DNA of 64,000 nt from JACKCD01 sp041390905 (lineage in GTDB: Bacteria > Chloroflexota > Anaerolineae > Promineifilales > Promineifilaceae): assembly GCA_041390905.1 (NCBI GenBank), contig JAWKPA010000012.1:2046001-2110000 (forward strand), written 5' to 3'. How positions within the stretch are numbered: the first letter of the stretch is position 1; each line of letters begins with the position of its first letter. The translations under genes were made by a program, and so were the position numbers. Shown here piece by piece: positions 24,320 to 32,003 of the stretch. The notes below the pieces were generated by a model. It was not told where the DNA came from, ran no database searches, and saw only the letters and a program-made list of their open reading frames with translations.

Positions 24320-24393
24320 ACAAGTCGCAAGTAACAGGTGGCAAGTGTTGTTTGCTGACTAGACTGGCTACGTGCCACTTGCTACCTGCAAGC
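24320..24393. repeat. CAAGTAACAGGTGGCAAGT inverted repeat
   Basis: Tandem CAAGT-, GTAACAGGTGGCAAGT- units face GTGCCACTTGCTACCTGC. A second copy of the family is at 38650-38722. It lies upstream of the cytochrome c gene. Confidence 0.65.
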
Positions 24394-24421
24394 AGGACAA
24401 TGCTAATTGATGACCTTGCTT

Positions 24422-24540
24422 GGGAATGGAAATTAAATAACTTGCCCATTTAGAAGTTCAACTTCTCAGAAGAAGTTGAACTTCTTCCGTAATTCTTCTT
24501 CCGTAATTGTTAGGCAAGAAGCTGAACTTCTTCCGTAATT
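24422..24540. repeat. family A hairpin unit with extra half copies
   Basis: The flank GGGAAT..AAATTAAATAA, then CTTGCCCATTTA, repeats the start of the 9507 array. It is followed by a standard AGAAGTTCAACTTCT hairpin and then TTCCGTAATT-linked half copies, including AAGAAGCTGAACTTCTT. It separates the cytochrome c and cupin genes. Confidence 0.8.
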
Positions 24541-24552
24541 TTAGTATATCGT

Positions 24553-24921
24553 TTAGCTCAATGTCGCTAACGGCTGAATCTTGTCAAACAGTTCTGTCGC
24601 TAACGAATGGTGCTGCGGGTCGGGCGTGAGGGTTAGCAGCAAAATGGCGTCGGTTTGGGCGAGCAGCGTGTGGGGGATGTTGGCTTCCAGCAGCAGCAGA
24701 TGCCCCGGCTGTAGTTCACGCGATTCGTCTTTGGCTGTAAAGGTAAGCTGCCCCGACAGCAATTGTACGGCAATTTGGCTGCTGGTGCTGTGTTCGCGCA
24801 GCCCTTGCCCGGCGCGAAAGGAGAAAAGAACGTAGCGGGCGTGGCCTGATTGGGCAATGACGCGCACGCCGGGGGCGTTTTCCTTAAATTCAGCCAGTGT
24901 GTTGAGATCAAACAAGAACAT
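24553..24921 (-). CDS. small cupin-fold protein
   Basis: 122 residues forming a single cupin barrel. The pattern is FSFRAGQGLREHSTSSQIAVQLLSGQ then ESRELQPGHLLLLEANIPHTLLA. This fits cupin motifs 1 and 2 with G-x-x-x-x-x-H and P-x-H. Only some of the metal ligands are present. It overlaps the upstream membrane-protein gene by 14 bases, so the two are translationally coupled. The role may be sensing or small-molecule binding in the redox group; the ligand is unknown. Confidence 0.82.
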   Translation of the reverse strand: MFLFDLNTLAEFKENAPGVRVIAQSGHARYVLFSFRAGQGLREHSTSSQIAVQLLSGQLTFTAKDESRELQPGHLLLLEANIPHTLLAQTDAILLLTLTPDPQHHSLATELFDKIQPLATLS

Positions 24922-26149
24922 GGGTCTCTCCTTCAGGGGTTACATCACGCTCCAAACGGGCTAAACCGGTGCGAATGATGCGCCACAGTTGGTTGACGAT
25001 GGGCAGCAGGGCGATGACCCAGAGCAGATAGGCCAGGCCGTGCAGGATGGGCTGGGTGCTGCTGATAAAGATGCTGGTCCACAGGAATAGGCTGCCCAGA
25101 TTGATAAAAGCGAAGCTAAACCAGGTGCCGCCAAGCTGCGCCGGCCGGTCGGGTAGCAGGATGCGGGTGAAGAAGTAGGGCAAAATGGCAAAGCCAAATT
25201 GCAGCATCCAGCCGTAGATGAGTGCCTGCGGTGCCGTGGCCTCAATGGTTGGGCCAGGCACGCCGGGGATTTCAAAGAGGACGAAGGGAGCCATGAGGAT
25301 GGGGGCTAAAATCCAGAAATAGGCAACGATGAGGTGCGCCAGCCCGGCCGTCCAGGCGGGCCAATCGCCCCAGAGCGGTTTGATGATGTTGACCAGCAGC
25401 CAGACGGTGGCGGCGAGGTGGAGCAGCAGGCCGGGGACGAGGAGGTAGGTGTTGGCAAACCAGGGGCCGAAGACGAGACCAAAGGCACCGAGGGTCATCA
25501 TCCAGAAGATGGGGGTGATGGCTTTGGGGTTGGCAAACGGCCGTTTGGCCCACACCGGATACAAATCCACCAGCAGCCCGGCAAAAACCAGCGACATCAG
25601 CCCCCAACTGTTGGCGTGAATATGGACTTCAACCGCTTTGCCGACGATGCCTAGCGGTCCCACCCAGCCCGACCATAGGCCGGTGCCGACCAGGATGCCC
25701 AGCAGGAAGTAGCCGAGGCCAGCGATGTAGAATTTACGGCCGTTTCCCATCCCCTCTGCCTTGCTCTCATTTGCCGGTGCCGCCTGCCGCAGCTTGAGCA
25801 ACTGCCCTATGAGCAGCACCGTGGCAATAAACACCAGCGTGCCGCCCATGATGATGGGAACGCGGTTGACGAGGGGAATGCCAACCAGCAGGGCTAAAAT
25901 ACCGGCGTTGAGCGTGAGCCAAATGTCCCAGCGGGTGGCGGGGCGGGGCAGGCGGTGCCGAACGGCCGTTAATAGCGGCAACGCCCCAAACAACATCTGC
26001 GTCATCGCCCCCAGCGTAATCAAATGCACCCGCAGCCAAACCATGCCGTTAAACCACGGCAGCAGGCTCAGGCTGGAAAAAGAGGATTCGACAGCGGCCA
26101 AAATGGCTAAAAAGAGGAAAAGCGCCGCCATTAAAATATACGGAAGCAT
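24908..26149 (-). CDS. polytopic membrane protein, heme-copper oxidase subunit I/NnrS-like
   Basis: 413 residues with about 12 hydrophobic helices. Two conserved-looking His motifs occur in membrane segments: LRVHLITLGAMTQMLFGAL (helix 2) and VEVHIHANSWGLMSLVF. Further along are AHLIVAYFWILAPILM and RILLPDRPAQ. His-rich helices of this kind are typical of heme-copper oxidase subunit I-like and NnrS-like proteins. I cannot assign a catalytic role from sequence alone. Neighbouring cytochrome c, cupin, ferritin and Crp/Fnr genes support a redox or NO-related function. RBS GGAGAATCCCC precedes the ATG. Confidence 0.6.
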   Translation of the reverse strand: MLPYILMAALFLFLAILAAVESSFSSLSLLPWFNGMVWLRVHLITLGAMTQMLFGALPLLTAVRHRLPRPATRWDIWLTLNAGILALLVGIPLVNRVPIIMGGTLVFIATVLLIGQLLKLRQAAPANESKAEGMGNGRKFYIAGLGYFLLGILVGTGLWSGWVGPLGIVGKAVEVHIHANSWGLMSLVFAGLLVDLYPVWAKRPFANPKAITPIFWMMTLGAFGLVFGPWFANTYLLVPGLLLHLAATVWLLVNIIKPLWGDWPAWTAGLAHLIVAYFWILAPILMAPFVLFEIPGVPGPTIEATAPQALIYGWMLQFGFAILPYFFTRILLPDRPAQLGGTWFSFAFINLGSLFLWTSIFISSTQPILHGLAYLLWVIALLPIVNQLWRIIRTGLARLERDVTPEGETHVLV

Positions 26150-26170
26150 GGGGATTCTCCTTCAAATAAT

Positions 26171-26213
26171 CGGACGCTGATTTTCCTGATTTTTATCAAG
26201 AAAATCAGCGTTC
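26171..26213. repeat. GGACGCTGATTTTCCTGAT palindromic element
   Basis: CGGACGCTGATTTTCCTGAT faces ATCAAGAAAATCAGCGTTC, a diverged member of the family at 21703. It lies between ferritin and the membrane-protein gene. Confidence 0.75.
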
Positions 26214-26254
26214 TGTTTTTATGGCATGGTTCAGGTTATTAGCGGTAAATATCC

Positions 26255-26767
26255 TTAAGCAGCGGGCGCGGTGGCGGCGGCAGCTTGCATGGTGCGCCGC
26301 ACAAACTCTTCTACCAGCAGCAGATTGCCGGCCGAATGCTTGATGGTTTGCAGCAAGGTGGTCATCGAATCCACCTCTTCCACCTGCTCGGTGACAAACC
26401 ACTGCAAAAATTGATTGCTGGTGTGGTCCTGGCTGGCAATGGCAACGGAAACGAGGTTGTTGATCTCCTCCGTGACCCGCATCTCCTGAATGAGGGCATA
26501 GTTCACCGCATCGGCGGCACTGTCAAACGCATTTTTGACCTCTGGCTGGCCGGGGATGAGCGGTTTGGCACCCGCTTCCAGCATAAAATGGACAAATTTC
26601 ATGGCGTGCATCCGCTCTTCATCAGACTGGCGGTAGAAAAAGCCGGCCAAATCGGGCAAGCCTTCTTCGTCAAAGTACACGGCGATGGCGATATATTGCG
26701 CCGAGGCGGTGAATTCGCTTTGGATTTGGGCATTCATGGCGTTGACAACGTCTTGTTTAATAATCAT
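26255..26767 (-). CDS. ftnA: ferritin (non-heme iron storage)
   Basis: Cytosolic 24-mer iron-storage protein with ferroxidase activity. 170 residues match bacterial ferritins. Visible features are NAQIQSEFTASAQYIAIAVYF (E18 and Y-helix A), DEERMHAMKFVHFMLEAGAK (EExxH, helix B) and FLQWFVTEQVEEVDSMTTLL (helix D). This is the classical ferritin pattern rather than bacterioferritin, since no heme-binding Met is apparent. The C-terminus is Ala-rich (QAAAATAPAA). It sits between the redox membrane-protein gene and the PRC-barrel gene on the same strand, possibly under the same Crp/Fnr control. Confidence 0.93.
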   Translation of the reverse strand: MIIKQDVVNAMNAQIQSEFTASAQYIAIAVYFDEEGLPDLAGFFYRQSDEERMHAMKFVHFMLEAGAKPLIPGQPEVKNAFDSAADAVNYALIQEMRVTEEINNLVSVAIASQDHTSNQFLQWFVTEQVEEVDSMTTLLQTIKHSAGNLLLVEEFVRRTMQAAAATAPAA

Positions 26768-26827
26768 GGTTTTATCCTTCCTTGTCAGAATTTGTTTCTA
26801 TCATAGCGGCGTTGGTTTGATACGTCG

Positions 26828-26841
26828 CCGACTTAAGTCGG
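26828..26841. repeat. CCGACTTAAGTCGG palindrome, copy 1
   Basis: A perfect 14-bp palindrome that contains the TAA stop of the PRC-barrel gene. The second identical copy is at 27349-27362, so the two flank that gene and its upstream spacer. Confidence 0.7.
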
Positions 26842-27141
26842 GTCGGGTGGTTCGTAGGCGGGCAGTTGGGGCAGGTTGGCGGCGGGGATGGTGAGATAAA
26901 CGGCCGTTTCTGCCACCCGTTCCACCAATGCCAGCGGAATTTGGCGATAAACGGCCGTTGTCGGCAATTGGCACAGCAGCAAATCCGTCACACAGTGCGC
27001 CGCACCATCCCACAGCAAAGCCGCCACCATGCCCACGCGCACACCGTCGCTGCACATGACCGCCATGCCGCGCTCCACCCTTTCACCCAACTGCGCCACC
27101 TGCCCACTTACCATTACCTTCACCGCATCCATCGTGTTCAT
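26833..27141 (-). CDS. PRC-barrel-like small protein
   Basis: 102 residues from the ATG at 27141 with AGGGAG upstream; a longer frame to 27213 lacks such a site. The sequence VKVMVSGQVAQLGERVERGMAVMCSDGVRVG then VAALLWDG, VTDLLLCQLP, YRQIPLALVERVAETAVYLTIP fits the two-strand PRC-barrel/DUF2171 pattern, with a first half that sets up a cofactor- or partner-binding barrel. Two ACGGCCGT copies fall within it, encoding T-A-V in TTAVY and ETAVY. It may help storage or trafficking of an iron or redox partner, but the role is unknown. Confidence 0.65.
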   Translation of the reverse strand: MNTMDAVKVMVSGQVAQLGERVERGMAVMCSDGVRVGMVAALLWDGAAHCVTDLLLCQLPTTAVYRQIPLALVERVAETAVYLTIPAANLPQLPAYEPPDPT

Positions 27142-27177
27142 TGCACAACTCCCTGGGCATATTAGCCCATCCGGAGC

Positions 27178-27362
27178 TTGTCGGAGCAGTCTGAATAGAT
27201 GCGCGGATGACACGGATTTACAGGAATAAACGCGGATTTTTTCTTTTTTATCCGCGAAAATCCGCTCTGATCCGCGTTATCCGCGCATCCATTTTCTTTT
27301 TCCGACAGGCTACTAGTACAAGCATAGCCAGCCAGCGCACTTTTCGCGCCGACTTAAGTCGG
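27178..27362. repeat. palindromic spacer (ATCCGCG family) and second CCGACTTAAGTCGG copy
   Basis: A long imperfect hairpin (GTCGGAGCAG, ATGCGCGGAT, ATCCGCGCAT, CCGACAGGC) spans 27178-27311. It is built from ATCCGCG-like units also seen in the 5636 and 29727 repeats. The perfect palindrome CCGACTTAAGTCGG is at 27349-27362. Confidence 0.65.
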
Positions 27363-27411
27363 GTTTGGTTAATACCTTACGCGTGAAGTTTTTGTATGGG
27401 GGGCAAGAATT

Positions 27412-27466
27412 TTGGACAGGATTAACAGGATTAACAGGCCTAATCCTGTTAATCCTGTTAATCCCG
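27412..27466. repeat. (ACAGGATTA)n inverted repeat
   Basis: Nine-base ACAGGATTA units face TAATCCTGT units, forming a hairpin that ends 30 bases beyond the Crp/Fnr stop codon. A one-sided relative is at 10596-10626. Confidence 0.75.
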
Positions 27467-27495
27467 TCTAAAGCCTTTTCTTTATCTGCGCTCTA

Positions 27496-28176
27496 CTATT
27501 CCGCCAACGCCGCCAGCGCCGGCCGATTCAGAATGCGAATAAGCTGCCGTTCCACCGCAATCAGCCCCTCGCTTTCCAGTTGGCGCAAGGCACGCTGTAC
27601 CACGTCCGGCACCGTTCCCAGCCGCGCTGCCAGCTCGGCCTGGGTGTACCAGCGGGGGCGATGCAGCACATCATCGGTAGCCTCGGCCAGCAGCAGCCGC
27701 GCCAGCCGCCCGGCAATCGGCCGCAGCGACAGGTCGGTGACAAGCGAGACCAGATAAAGCAGCCGTTTTGCCATTTCCGCCAGCATATGCTCGGCAAATT
27801 CGGGGTGTTGCCGCAACAGCCGCCGCACCGCCTGCCGGGGAATAAACCACACCCCGGCCGGTTCCAGGGCAATGGCCGTGGCGGGGTTGGGCTGGTCGGT
27901 AAACACACCCAGCTCGTTAAAGGTTTCCCCCGGTTCCAGAAAACGCAGCACTTGCTCCCGTCCGGCCGGCGAGATTTTGGTGGCTTTCAGCCAGCCATAG
28001 TGCAGCAGATAGAGGCCGGATTGGGCCTGCCCTTCCAGCACCACCAGTTCACCGGTTTCATATTCGCGCCAAACGGCCGTTTGCAGCAGCGGCTCCAGCA
28101 GCGATTTTGTGGTTCCGGCAAAAAAGGAATGCGCCTGCAATTGTTCAAACAGTTGTTCAGTCGTCGGTCTTGCCAT
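27496..28176 (-). CDS. Crp/Fnr family transcriptional regulator
   Basis: 226 residues from the ATG at 28176. The N-terminal cyclic-nucleotide-binding-like barrel includes GELVVLEGQAQSGLYLLHYGWLK and FLEPGETFNELGVF. The C-terminal helix-turn-helix has WYTQAELAARLGTVPDVVQRALRQLESEGLI. No N-terminal Cys cluster is present, so it is not an FNR-type iron-sulfur sensor. The upstream gene on the same strand is the desaturase (28227-29717), and the downstream gene is the PRC-barrel/ferritin group, which it may control. Its signal is unknown. Confidence 0.92.
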   Translation of the reverse strand: MARPTTEQLFEQLQAHSFFAGTTKSLLEPLLQTAVWREYETGELVVLEGQAQSGLYLLHYGWLKATKISPAGREQVLRFLEPGETFNELGVFTDQPNPATAIALEPAGVWFIPRQAVRRLLRQHPEFAEHMLAEMAKRLLYLVSLVTDLSLRPIAGRLARLLLAEATDDVLHRPRWYTQAELAARLGTVPDVVQRALRQLESEGLIAVERQLIRILNRPALAALAE

Positions 28177-28226
28177 GCCGCTATTGTATCGCAAAAACGG
28201 GGTGGGGATGGAGTGGAGGGTGTCGG

Positions 28227-29717
28227 TCAATGGTGGGGCAGAGCTTGCAAAACGGCCGTTGCTACCCGCATTCCCCCCAGCGTCACCCCCGCCGTGGATT
28301 GACCGGGAAAAATGGCGTCGCCAACCAGCCACAGGTTGGGGATGCCGGTGCCGGGGCCGCGCCCGTTAAACAGCGACGTTTGGGCAAAGCCGCCGACCAT
28401 GCCACCGGGACGGCGGGTGTAATATTGAAAGGTAATCGGCGTACCCGGTTTGCACAGCACCACCGCCGCTCCCAGCCCCGGCAATGCCCGTTCGGCGGCG
28501 GCCAGCAGGGTTTGGCTATACGCCTCGCGCCGTTGGTAGTAGGCTGCTTTGTCTGCGCCGTGGCGCAGTTGCCACCAGGGGGCAATGGCGGTATGGGTGG
28601 AGAGGGTGGCGGCACGCATCCCCGCCGGGGCGCGGTCGGGGTCGGCGGGGTCGGAAAGGGAGATAAAGACGGAGTTGCCTTCGCCCAACGGCCGTTTTTC
28701 ATCCACAATCACCTGATGATGCCCCACCGCGCTAGCCTCTGGCGGCAGTTTGGCGGCATCCAGCCCCAGGTAGAGGGTAAATGCGCCCCAGGTGGCGGGA
28801 CGAACGGCCGTTTCCCGCCGCAAGCTGGCCGGAGCCGCCTCGCCCAGCAGGTCGGCCAACCCCCACGGCGTCAGATTACCTACAATGGCATTGCCGTGAA
28901 ATTGCCGCCCTTTGCTGGTATAAACGGCCGTTGCCCGCCCCCCTTCCACCCCAATCCGCACCACAGGCTGGCGAAACAGCACCTCGCCCCCCCGCTGCCG
29001 AATCCAGTCCACCAGCGTTTGCGCCAATGCCCCCATGCCGCCGCGCACGTGGTTCACCCCCCGCCGGGGCAAATCCAGTGCCGCGCTGCCGTAGAGGGCG
29101 TTGGCGTTGTCGGCCGTGGTTTGCGCCGAAATCAGCAGTTGCCCGTCCAAAAAGGCTTTGAACAGCGGATCGGCGGTTGGAGCCAGGCTGCCGATGGTAC
29201 GCCAGAGGTAGGGGAGGGAGCGCAGCGTTTGCGGGCGCAGTGCCTGTGCCAGCGTTAGCCAGTCGCGGGGAGAGGCGGGCGGCCAGGGGAAGGGGCGGGA
29301 GGAGATGTCCCAGGCGATGTCGGCCAACTGCTCCTGGGTGCGCCAGAACGGCTCGGCGTGGGGGAAGGCGGCCAGCCGCTCCTGTCGCCACTGTGCCGGG
29401 TTGGCAAATTGGGTGAGAGAACGGCCGTTTGGCAAATGCACCTGCCACGCCGGGTCAACCGGGTGAACCGGCCACTGCAAACCCAGCATTTCCGCCAGCC
29501 GCGCATGGGGGCCGCCGGGGGCAAAGCCGCCAGCCAGCGTGGCTCCGGCATCAAAGCGGAACCCCTGGTGGAAAAAAGTGCCTGCGCAGCCGCCGGGATA
29601 AGTGTGGCCTTCCAGTACGGTGACGCGATGACCAGCCCGCAGCAGCAGTGCCGCCGTTGTCAGCCCGCCAATGCCAGCGCCGATGATGATGGTGTGGGTG
29701 GGTGAGGTAGTTTTCAT
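28227..29717 (-). CDS. phytoene desaturase/carotenoid isomerase-like FAD oxidoreductase
   Basis: 496 residues from the ATG at 29717; an extra GTG start is without a ribosome binding site. The N-terminus has the FAD motif HTIIIGAGIGGLTTAALLLRAGHRVTVLEG, then YPGGCAGTFFHQGFRFDAGAT, typical of CrtI/CrtISO-family enzymes. The C-terminal GIPNLWLVGDAIFPGQSTAGVTLGGMRVA closes the family fold. It probably acts on a carotenoid or another polyene at the membrane. Other crt genes are not visible. It is co-directional with DUF1295, SRPBCC and the MerR/resolvase gene. Confidence 0.85.
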   Translation of the reverse strand: MKTTSPTHTIIIGAGIGGLTTAALLLRAGHRVTVLEGHTYPGGCAGTFFHQGFRFDAGATLAGGFAPGGPHARLAEMLGLQWPVHPVDPAWQVHLPNGRSLTQFANPAQWRQERLAAFPHAEPFWRTQEQLADIAWDISSRPFPWPPASPRDWLTLAQALRPQTLRSLPYLWRTIGSLAPTADPLFKAFLDGQLLISAQTTADNANALYGSAALDLPRRGVNHVRGGMGALAQTLVDWIRQRGGEVLFRQPVVRIGVEGGRATAVYTSKGRQFHGNAIVGNLTPWGLADLLGEAAPASLRRETAVRPATWGAFTLYLGLDAAKLPPEASAVGHHQVIVDEKRPLGEGNSVFISLSDPADPDRAPAGMRAATLSTHTAIAPWWQLRHGADKAAYYQRREAYSQTLLAAAERALPGLGAAVVLCKPGTPITFQYYTRRPGGMVGGFAQTSLFNGRGPGTGIPNLWLVGDAIFPGQSTAGVTLGGMRVATAVLQALPHH

Positions 29718-29726
29718 GCTTGTCAA

Positions 29727-29780
29727 ATGGGACACGGACGAACGCGGACGAACGCGGATGAATCTGCGAAATCTTTGATT
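29727..29780. repeat. ACGCGGACGA tandem repeat
   Basis: ACACGGACGA, ACGCGGACGA and ACGCGGATGA units followed by ATCTGCGAAATCTTTGATT. The same tail is in the copy at 30629, giving a two-part conserved element. Confidence 0.7.
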
Positions 29781-29819
29781 CTTCTTTGCTGCCGTTTAGA
29801 AAATACACATGGCATTGCT

Positions 29820-30605
29820 TCAGCTTTTCGGCCACCAGGGGAAAAAGGCGTTGGTGGTTGCTATGTACCTTTCGTAGCCCGGCTTTGTCTGGCTCAGGGT
29901 ACGCTCCAGCAGAGCCACGCCGGAGACGCGCAGCAGCAGGAAGGTCATTAAAACGGCACCGTAAATGGGGATGACGCTGCCGGCCGCCAGCGAGAAAAGT
30001 GCCAGCCCCCACCAAGCGCAAGCATCGCCAAAGTAGTTGGGGTGGCGGGTGTAGCGCCAGAAGCCGGTGGTGAGCAGCTTGCCCTTGTTGGCCGGGTTGG
30101 CTTTAAAACGGGCAAGCTGCCAATCGCCCCCGGCTTCAAAGGTGAAGCCAAGGAGCCACAGCAGCAGCCCCAGCCCATCCAGCACGTTTAGCCCGCTGCT
30201 GAGCCGGTTGATGTATTGGGCACCCAGCAGCGGGGCGGAGATGAGCCAGGCGAGTATGCCTTGCAGCAGAAAAACCTGGAAGAAGCTAAACCACCAGTAG
30301 CGGCCGGCCCCATATTTTTGGCGGAACTGCTGATAGCGATAATCTTCGCCCTTGCCCCAGTTGCGCCACAGCAGGTAGAGCGACAGGCGTAGCCCCCAAA
30401 CAGTGGTGAGTGTGGTTACGAGCAGGCGGCGGCTGGCTAATCCTTCTCCGCGACTGTTGTAGACCCAGGCGGCGATGACAAAGAGCAGCCCCCAGAAGAT
30501 GTCTACAATGCTGACGTTTTTGAGAGGAATGCTAAGTAGCCAAACGGCCGTTACGACGGCCAAAATCCACAAAAATGCAATGCTCCATGTGGTAAAAAAG
30601 CTCAA
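29820..30605 (-). CDS. DUF1295 (steroid 5-alpha-reductase-like) membrane protein
   Basis: 261 residues from a TTG start at 30605, chosen because AAGGAG lies 9 bases upstream; no better ATG is close. It has about six hydrophobic helices and the family's C-terminal hallmark FWRYTRHPNYFGDACAWWG, with a subsequent ALLERTLSQTKPGYERYI. DUF1295/isoprenylcysteine methyltransferase-fold proteins bind NADPH or SAM and modify lipids. It is located between the desaturase and SRPBCC genes, so a joint role in lipid or pigment modification is likely but unproven. Confidence 0.88.
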   Translation of the reverse strand: MSFFTTWSIAFLWILAVVTAVWLLSIPLKNVSIVDIFWGLLFVIAAWVYNSRGEGLASRRLLVTTLTTVWGLRLSLYLLWRNWGKGEDYRYQQFRQKYGAGRYWWFSFFQVFLLQGILAWLISAPLLGAQYINRLSSGLNVLDGLGLLLWLLGFTFEAGGDWQLARFKANPANKGKLLTTGFWRYTRHPNYFGDACAWWGLALFSLAAGSVIPIYGAVLMTFLLLRVSGVALLERTLSQTKPGYERYIATTNAFFPWWPKS

Positions 30606-30628
30606 AATTTTGTTCTCCTTATGAGGCA

Positions 30629-30694
30629 AACGGGACGCGGACGAATGCAGACAAGCGCAGATCAATCTGTAAATCTGCGAAATCTTTGATTTTT
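30629..30694. repeat. ACGCGGACGA repeat with TCTGCGAAATC tail
   Basis: GGGACGCGGACGAATGCAGA followed by tandem AATCTG units and AATCTTTGATT. It shares the tail with 29727 and abuts the stop codon of the SRPBCC gene. Confidence 0.7.
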
Positions 30695-31136
30695 AGTTCG
30701 CCACGTGCCGCCGCGTGATCCATTTTCGCGCTGTAAACAGTGCTAACAGTCCCGGCTTGTTAAACAGTAGCCGTGTCAAAAGGCCGCGCAGCCCGGCGTG
30801 GTGGGCGTATTCGATATGCTCATGCACTTCGGTCAGGTTGGGTGACAGGGCGCGGAAGCGGTGGGTGTGCTGCCAGAAGCGCATGGGGCCGCTGGTTTGG
30901 GTGTCGGTGAAGCCATGTTGCCCGACGTTGCTGTGGATGGCTTGCCAGCGCAGGGGAATGGGGCCGGCCCAGATGGTGAAGTTGGCAACCGAGCCTTCGC
31001 CCAGCGGCGCAAAATCGTGGATTTGCACAAACAGGGGGGGCGGGGTGAGCAGCTTGAGGATGCGGGTGTCGTGGTGGAAGGCGGAAACGGCCGTTAAGGG
31101 GGCAGCAACCGTAAAGCGATAGTCAAAAGTTTGCAT
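30693..31136 (-). CDS. SRPBCC (START/Bet v1-like) family protein
   Basis: 147 residues from the ATG at 31136; an extension upstream would read into the preceding gene's end. Visible are YRFTVAAPLTAVSAFHHDTRILKLL near the start and RFRALSPNLTEVHEHIEYAHHAGLRGLLTRLLFNKPGLLALF near the end, as in the cell-division-inhibitor/ligand-binding SRPBCC family. It lies 10 bases from the stop of the MerR/resolvase gene, probably in one operon. It may bind a hydrophobic ligand. Confidence 0.75.
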   Translation of the reverse strand: MQTFDYRFTVAAPLTAVSAFHHDTRILKLLTPPPLFVQIHDFAPLGEGSVANFTIWAGPIPLRWQAIHSNVGQHGFTDTQTSGPMRFWQHTHRFRALSPNLTEVHEHIEYAHHAGLRGLLTRLLFNKPGLLALFTARKWITRRHVAN

Positions 31137-31146
31137 GGGTATCTGG

Positions 31147-31695
31147 TTATGTTTGCTGCGCCAAAACCTGCGCCACAAAGGGTTCAATGGTTTGGGCGGG
31201 GCGGCTGAGGGGGGCGGATTGGGCAAGAATAATTAGCTCGACGCCGCATTCGCTGCACAGCATGAGCAGCATTTCCAGACCGGAGCGGGACAGGCGGTCG
31301 TGGCTGAACAGCACGATGCGGTGGAGCTTGCGGGTGCAAATCTCCTGAATAAGAGCGACCAGACCGGACAAACGGCCGTTTTCCACGCTGGCTGTATCGG
31401 CAAAAACCTTCGTTTCCCAGCCCCGCTCCTGGCAGTAGCTGGTGAGCCGCTGGATTTGGCCGTCAAGTTGGTCGGTTTCGGCAGCATCAACCACGCGGGC
31501 ATAAACGGCCGTTTGTTGCCCCACCTTCTCGTCTGAAACAGGCTGACCCACCAGCCGCTGCAACTTTGCCAAATCATAGCGCCGATGTCCGGCCGGCGTG
31601 CGCTCTGCCTTCAGCTTCCCTTCCGCGTCCCAGCGGCGCATGGTGGTGATGGACACCCCCAAAAGCTCCGCCGCTTTTGCAATTGAAACATTCAT
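31147..31695 (-). CDS. IS607-type MerR-HTH/serine resolvase-like protein lacking the catalytic serine
   Basis: 182 residues. The N-terminal MerR-type helix-turn-helix (MNVSIAKAAELLGVSITTMR and RWDAEGKLKAERTPAGHRRY) is followed by a resolvase-like domain starting at VYARVVDAAETDQLDGQ. Active IS607 TnpA proteins have Y-A-R-V-S-S at this point; the nucleophilic Ser is replaced. Later motifs HDRLSRSGLEML and CGVELIIL are kept. No TnpB or IS607 end is seen. The gene heads the SRPBCC/DUF1295/desaturase group. Domestication as a regulator is inference; a decayed transposase is the alternative. Confidence 0.82.
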   Translation of the reverse strand: MNVSIAKAAELLGVSITTMRRWDAEGKLKAERTPAGHRRYDLAKLQRLVGQPVSDEKVGQQTAVYARVVDAAETDQLDGQIQRLTSYCQERGWETKVFADTASVENGRLSGLVALIQEICTRKLHRIVLFSHDRLSRSGLEMLLMLCSECGVELIILAQSAPLSRPAQTIEPFVAQVLAQQT

Positions 31696-31746
31696 AGGTT
31701 TATCTCATTGAATAGCAGCCAAACGCAGTGTTGTTTGACTGTTACA

Positions 31747-31784
31747 ATTTTACCATTTGTCCATATATTGTCAATATAATATCC
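31747..31784 (-). promoter_or_regulatory. promoter and 11-bp direct repeats of the MerR/resolvase gene
   Basis: On the minus strand, TTGACA (31774-31769) and TAAAAT (31752-31747) are 16 bases apart, about 50 bases from the start codon. On the plus strand, TTGTCCATATA at 31757 and TTGTCAATATA at 31768 form an 11-bp direct repeat covering the -35, with a possible decayed third unit (ATATC) at 31779. A similar array precedes the gene at 44817. Confidence 0.55.
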
Positions 31785-31793
31785 ACGAAACTT

Positions 31794-31859
31794 GTAGCCG
31801 AGGATTCCAATCCTCGTTTTTTGGCCTGCACAAGAGCGAGGATTGGAATCCTCGGCTAC
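31794..31859. repeat. GTAGCCGAGGATTCCAATCCTC palindrome
   Basis: GTAGCCGAGGATTCCAATCC followed by TCG faces the exact inverse ending GGATTGGAATCCTCGGCTAC, giving a 23-bp perfect stem. It lies in the 308-base divergent spacer between the MerR/resolvase and DUF1800 genes. A truncated copy is at 39953. Confidence 0.8.
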
Positions 31860-32003
31860 AGAATAGCGCACGCATTTTAACCGGTTGCGCCGCTATAGAA
31901 CCAGTTGCGCCAAAACGGCATCTTTTTTACGGCATATTTTGTACGATGGTGCCAATCGCTTCCCTAAAAGCACGCGCTTTGGGGGAAGGTTTGAGAGGTA
32001 TTT

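Noticed and set aside
31147..31695. Active IS607 insertion sequence
   Set aside because: The catalytic Ser is missing, there is no TnpB gene, and no element ends were seen.
28227..31695. Complete carotenoid biosynthesis cluster
   Set aside because: Only one desaturase-like gene is present; no phytoene synthase, cyclase or CrtI partner is visible.
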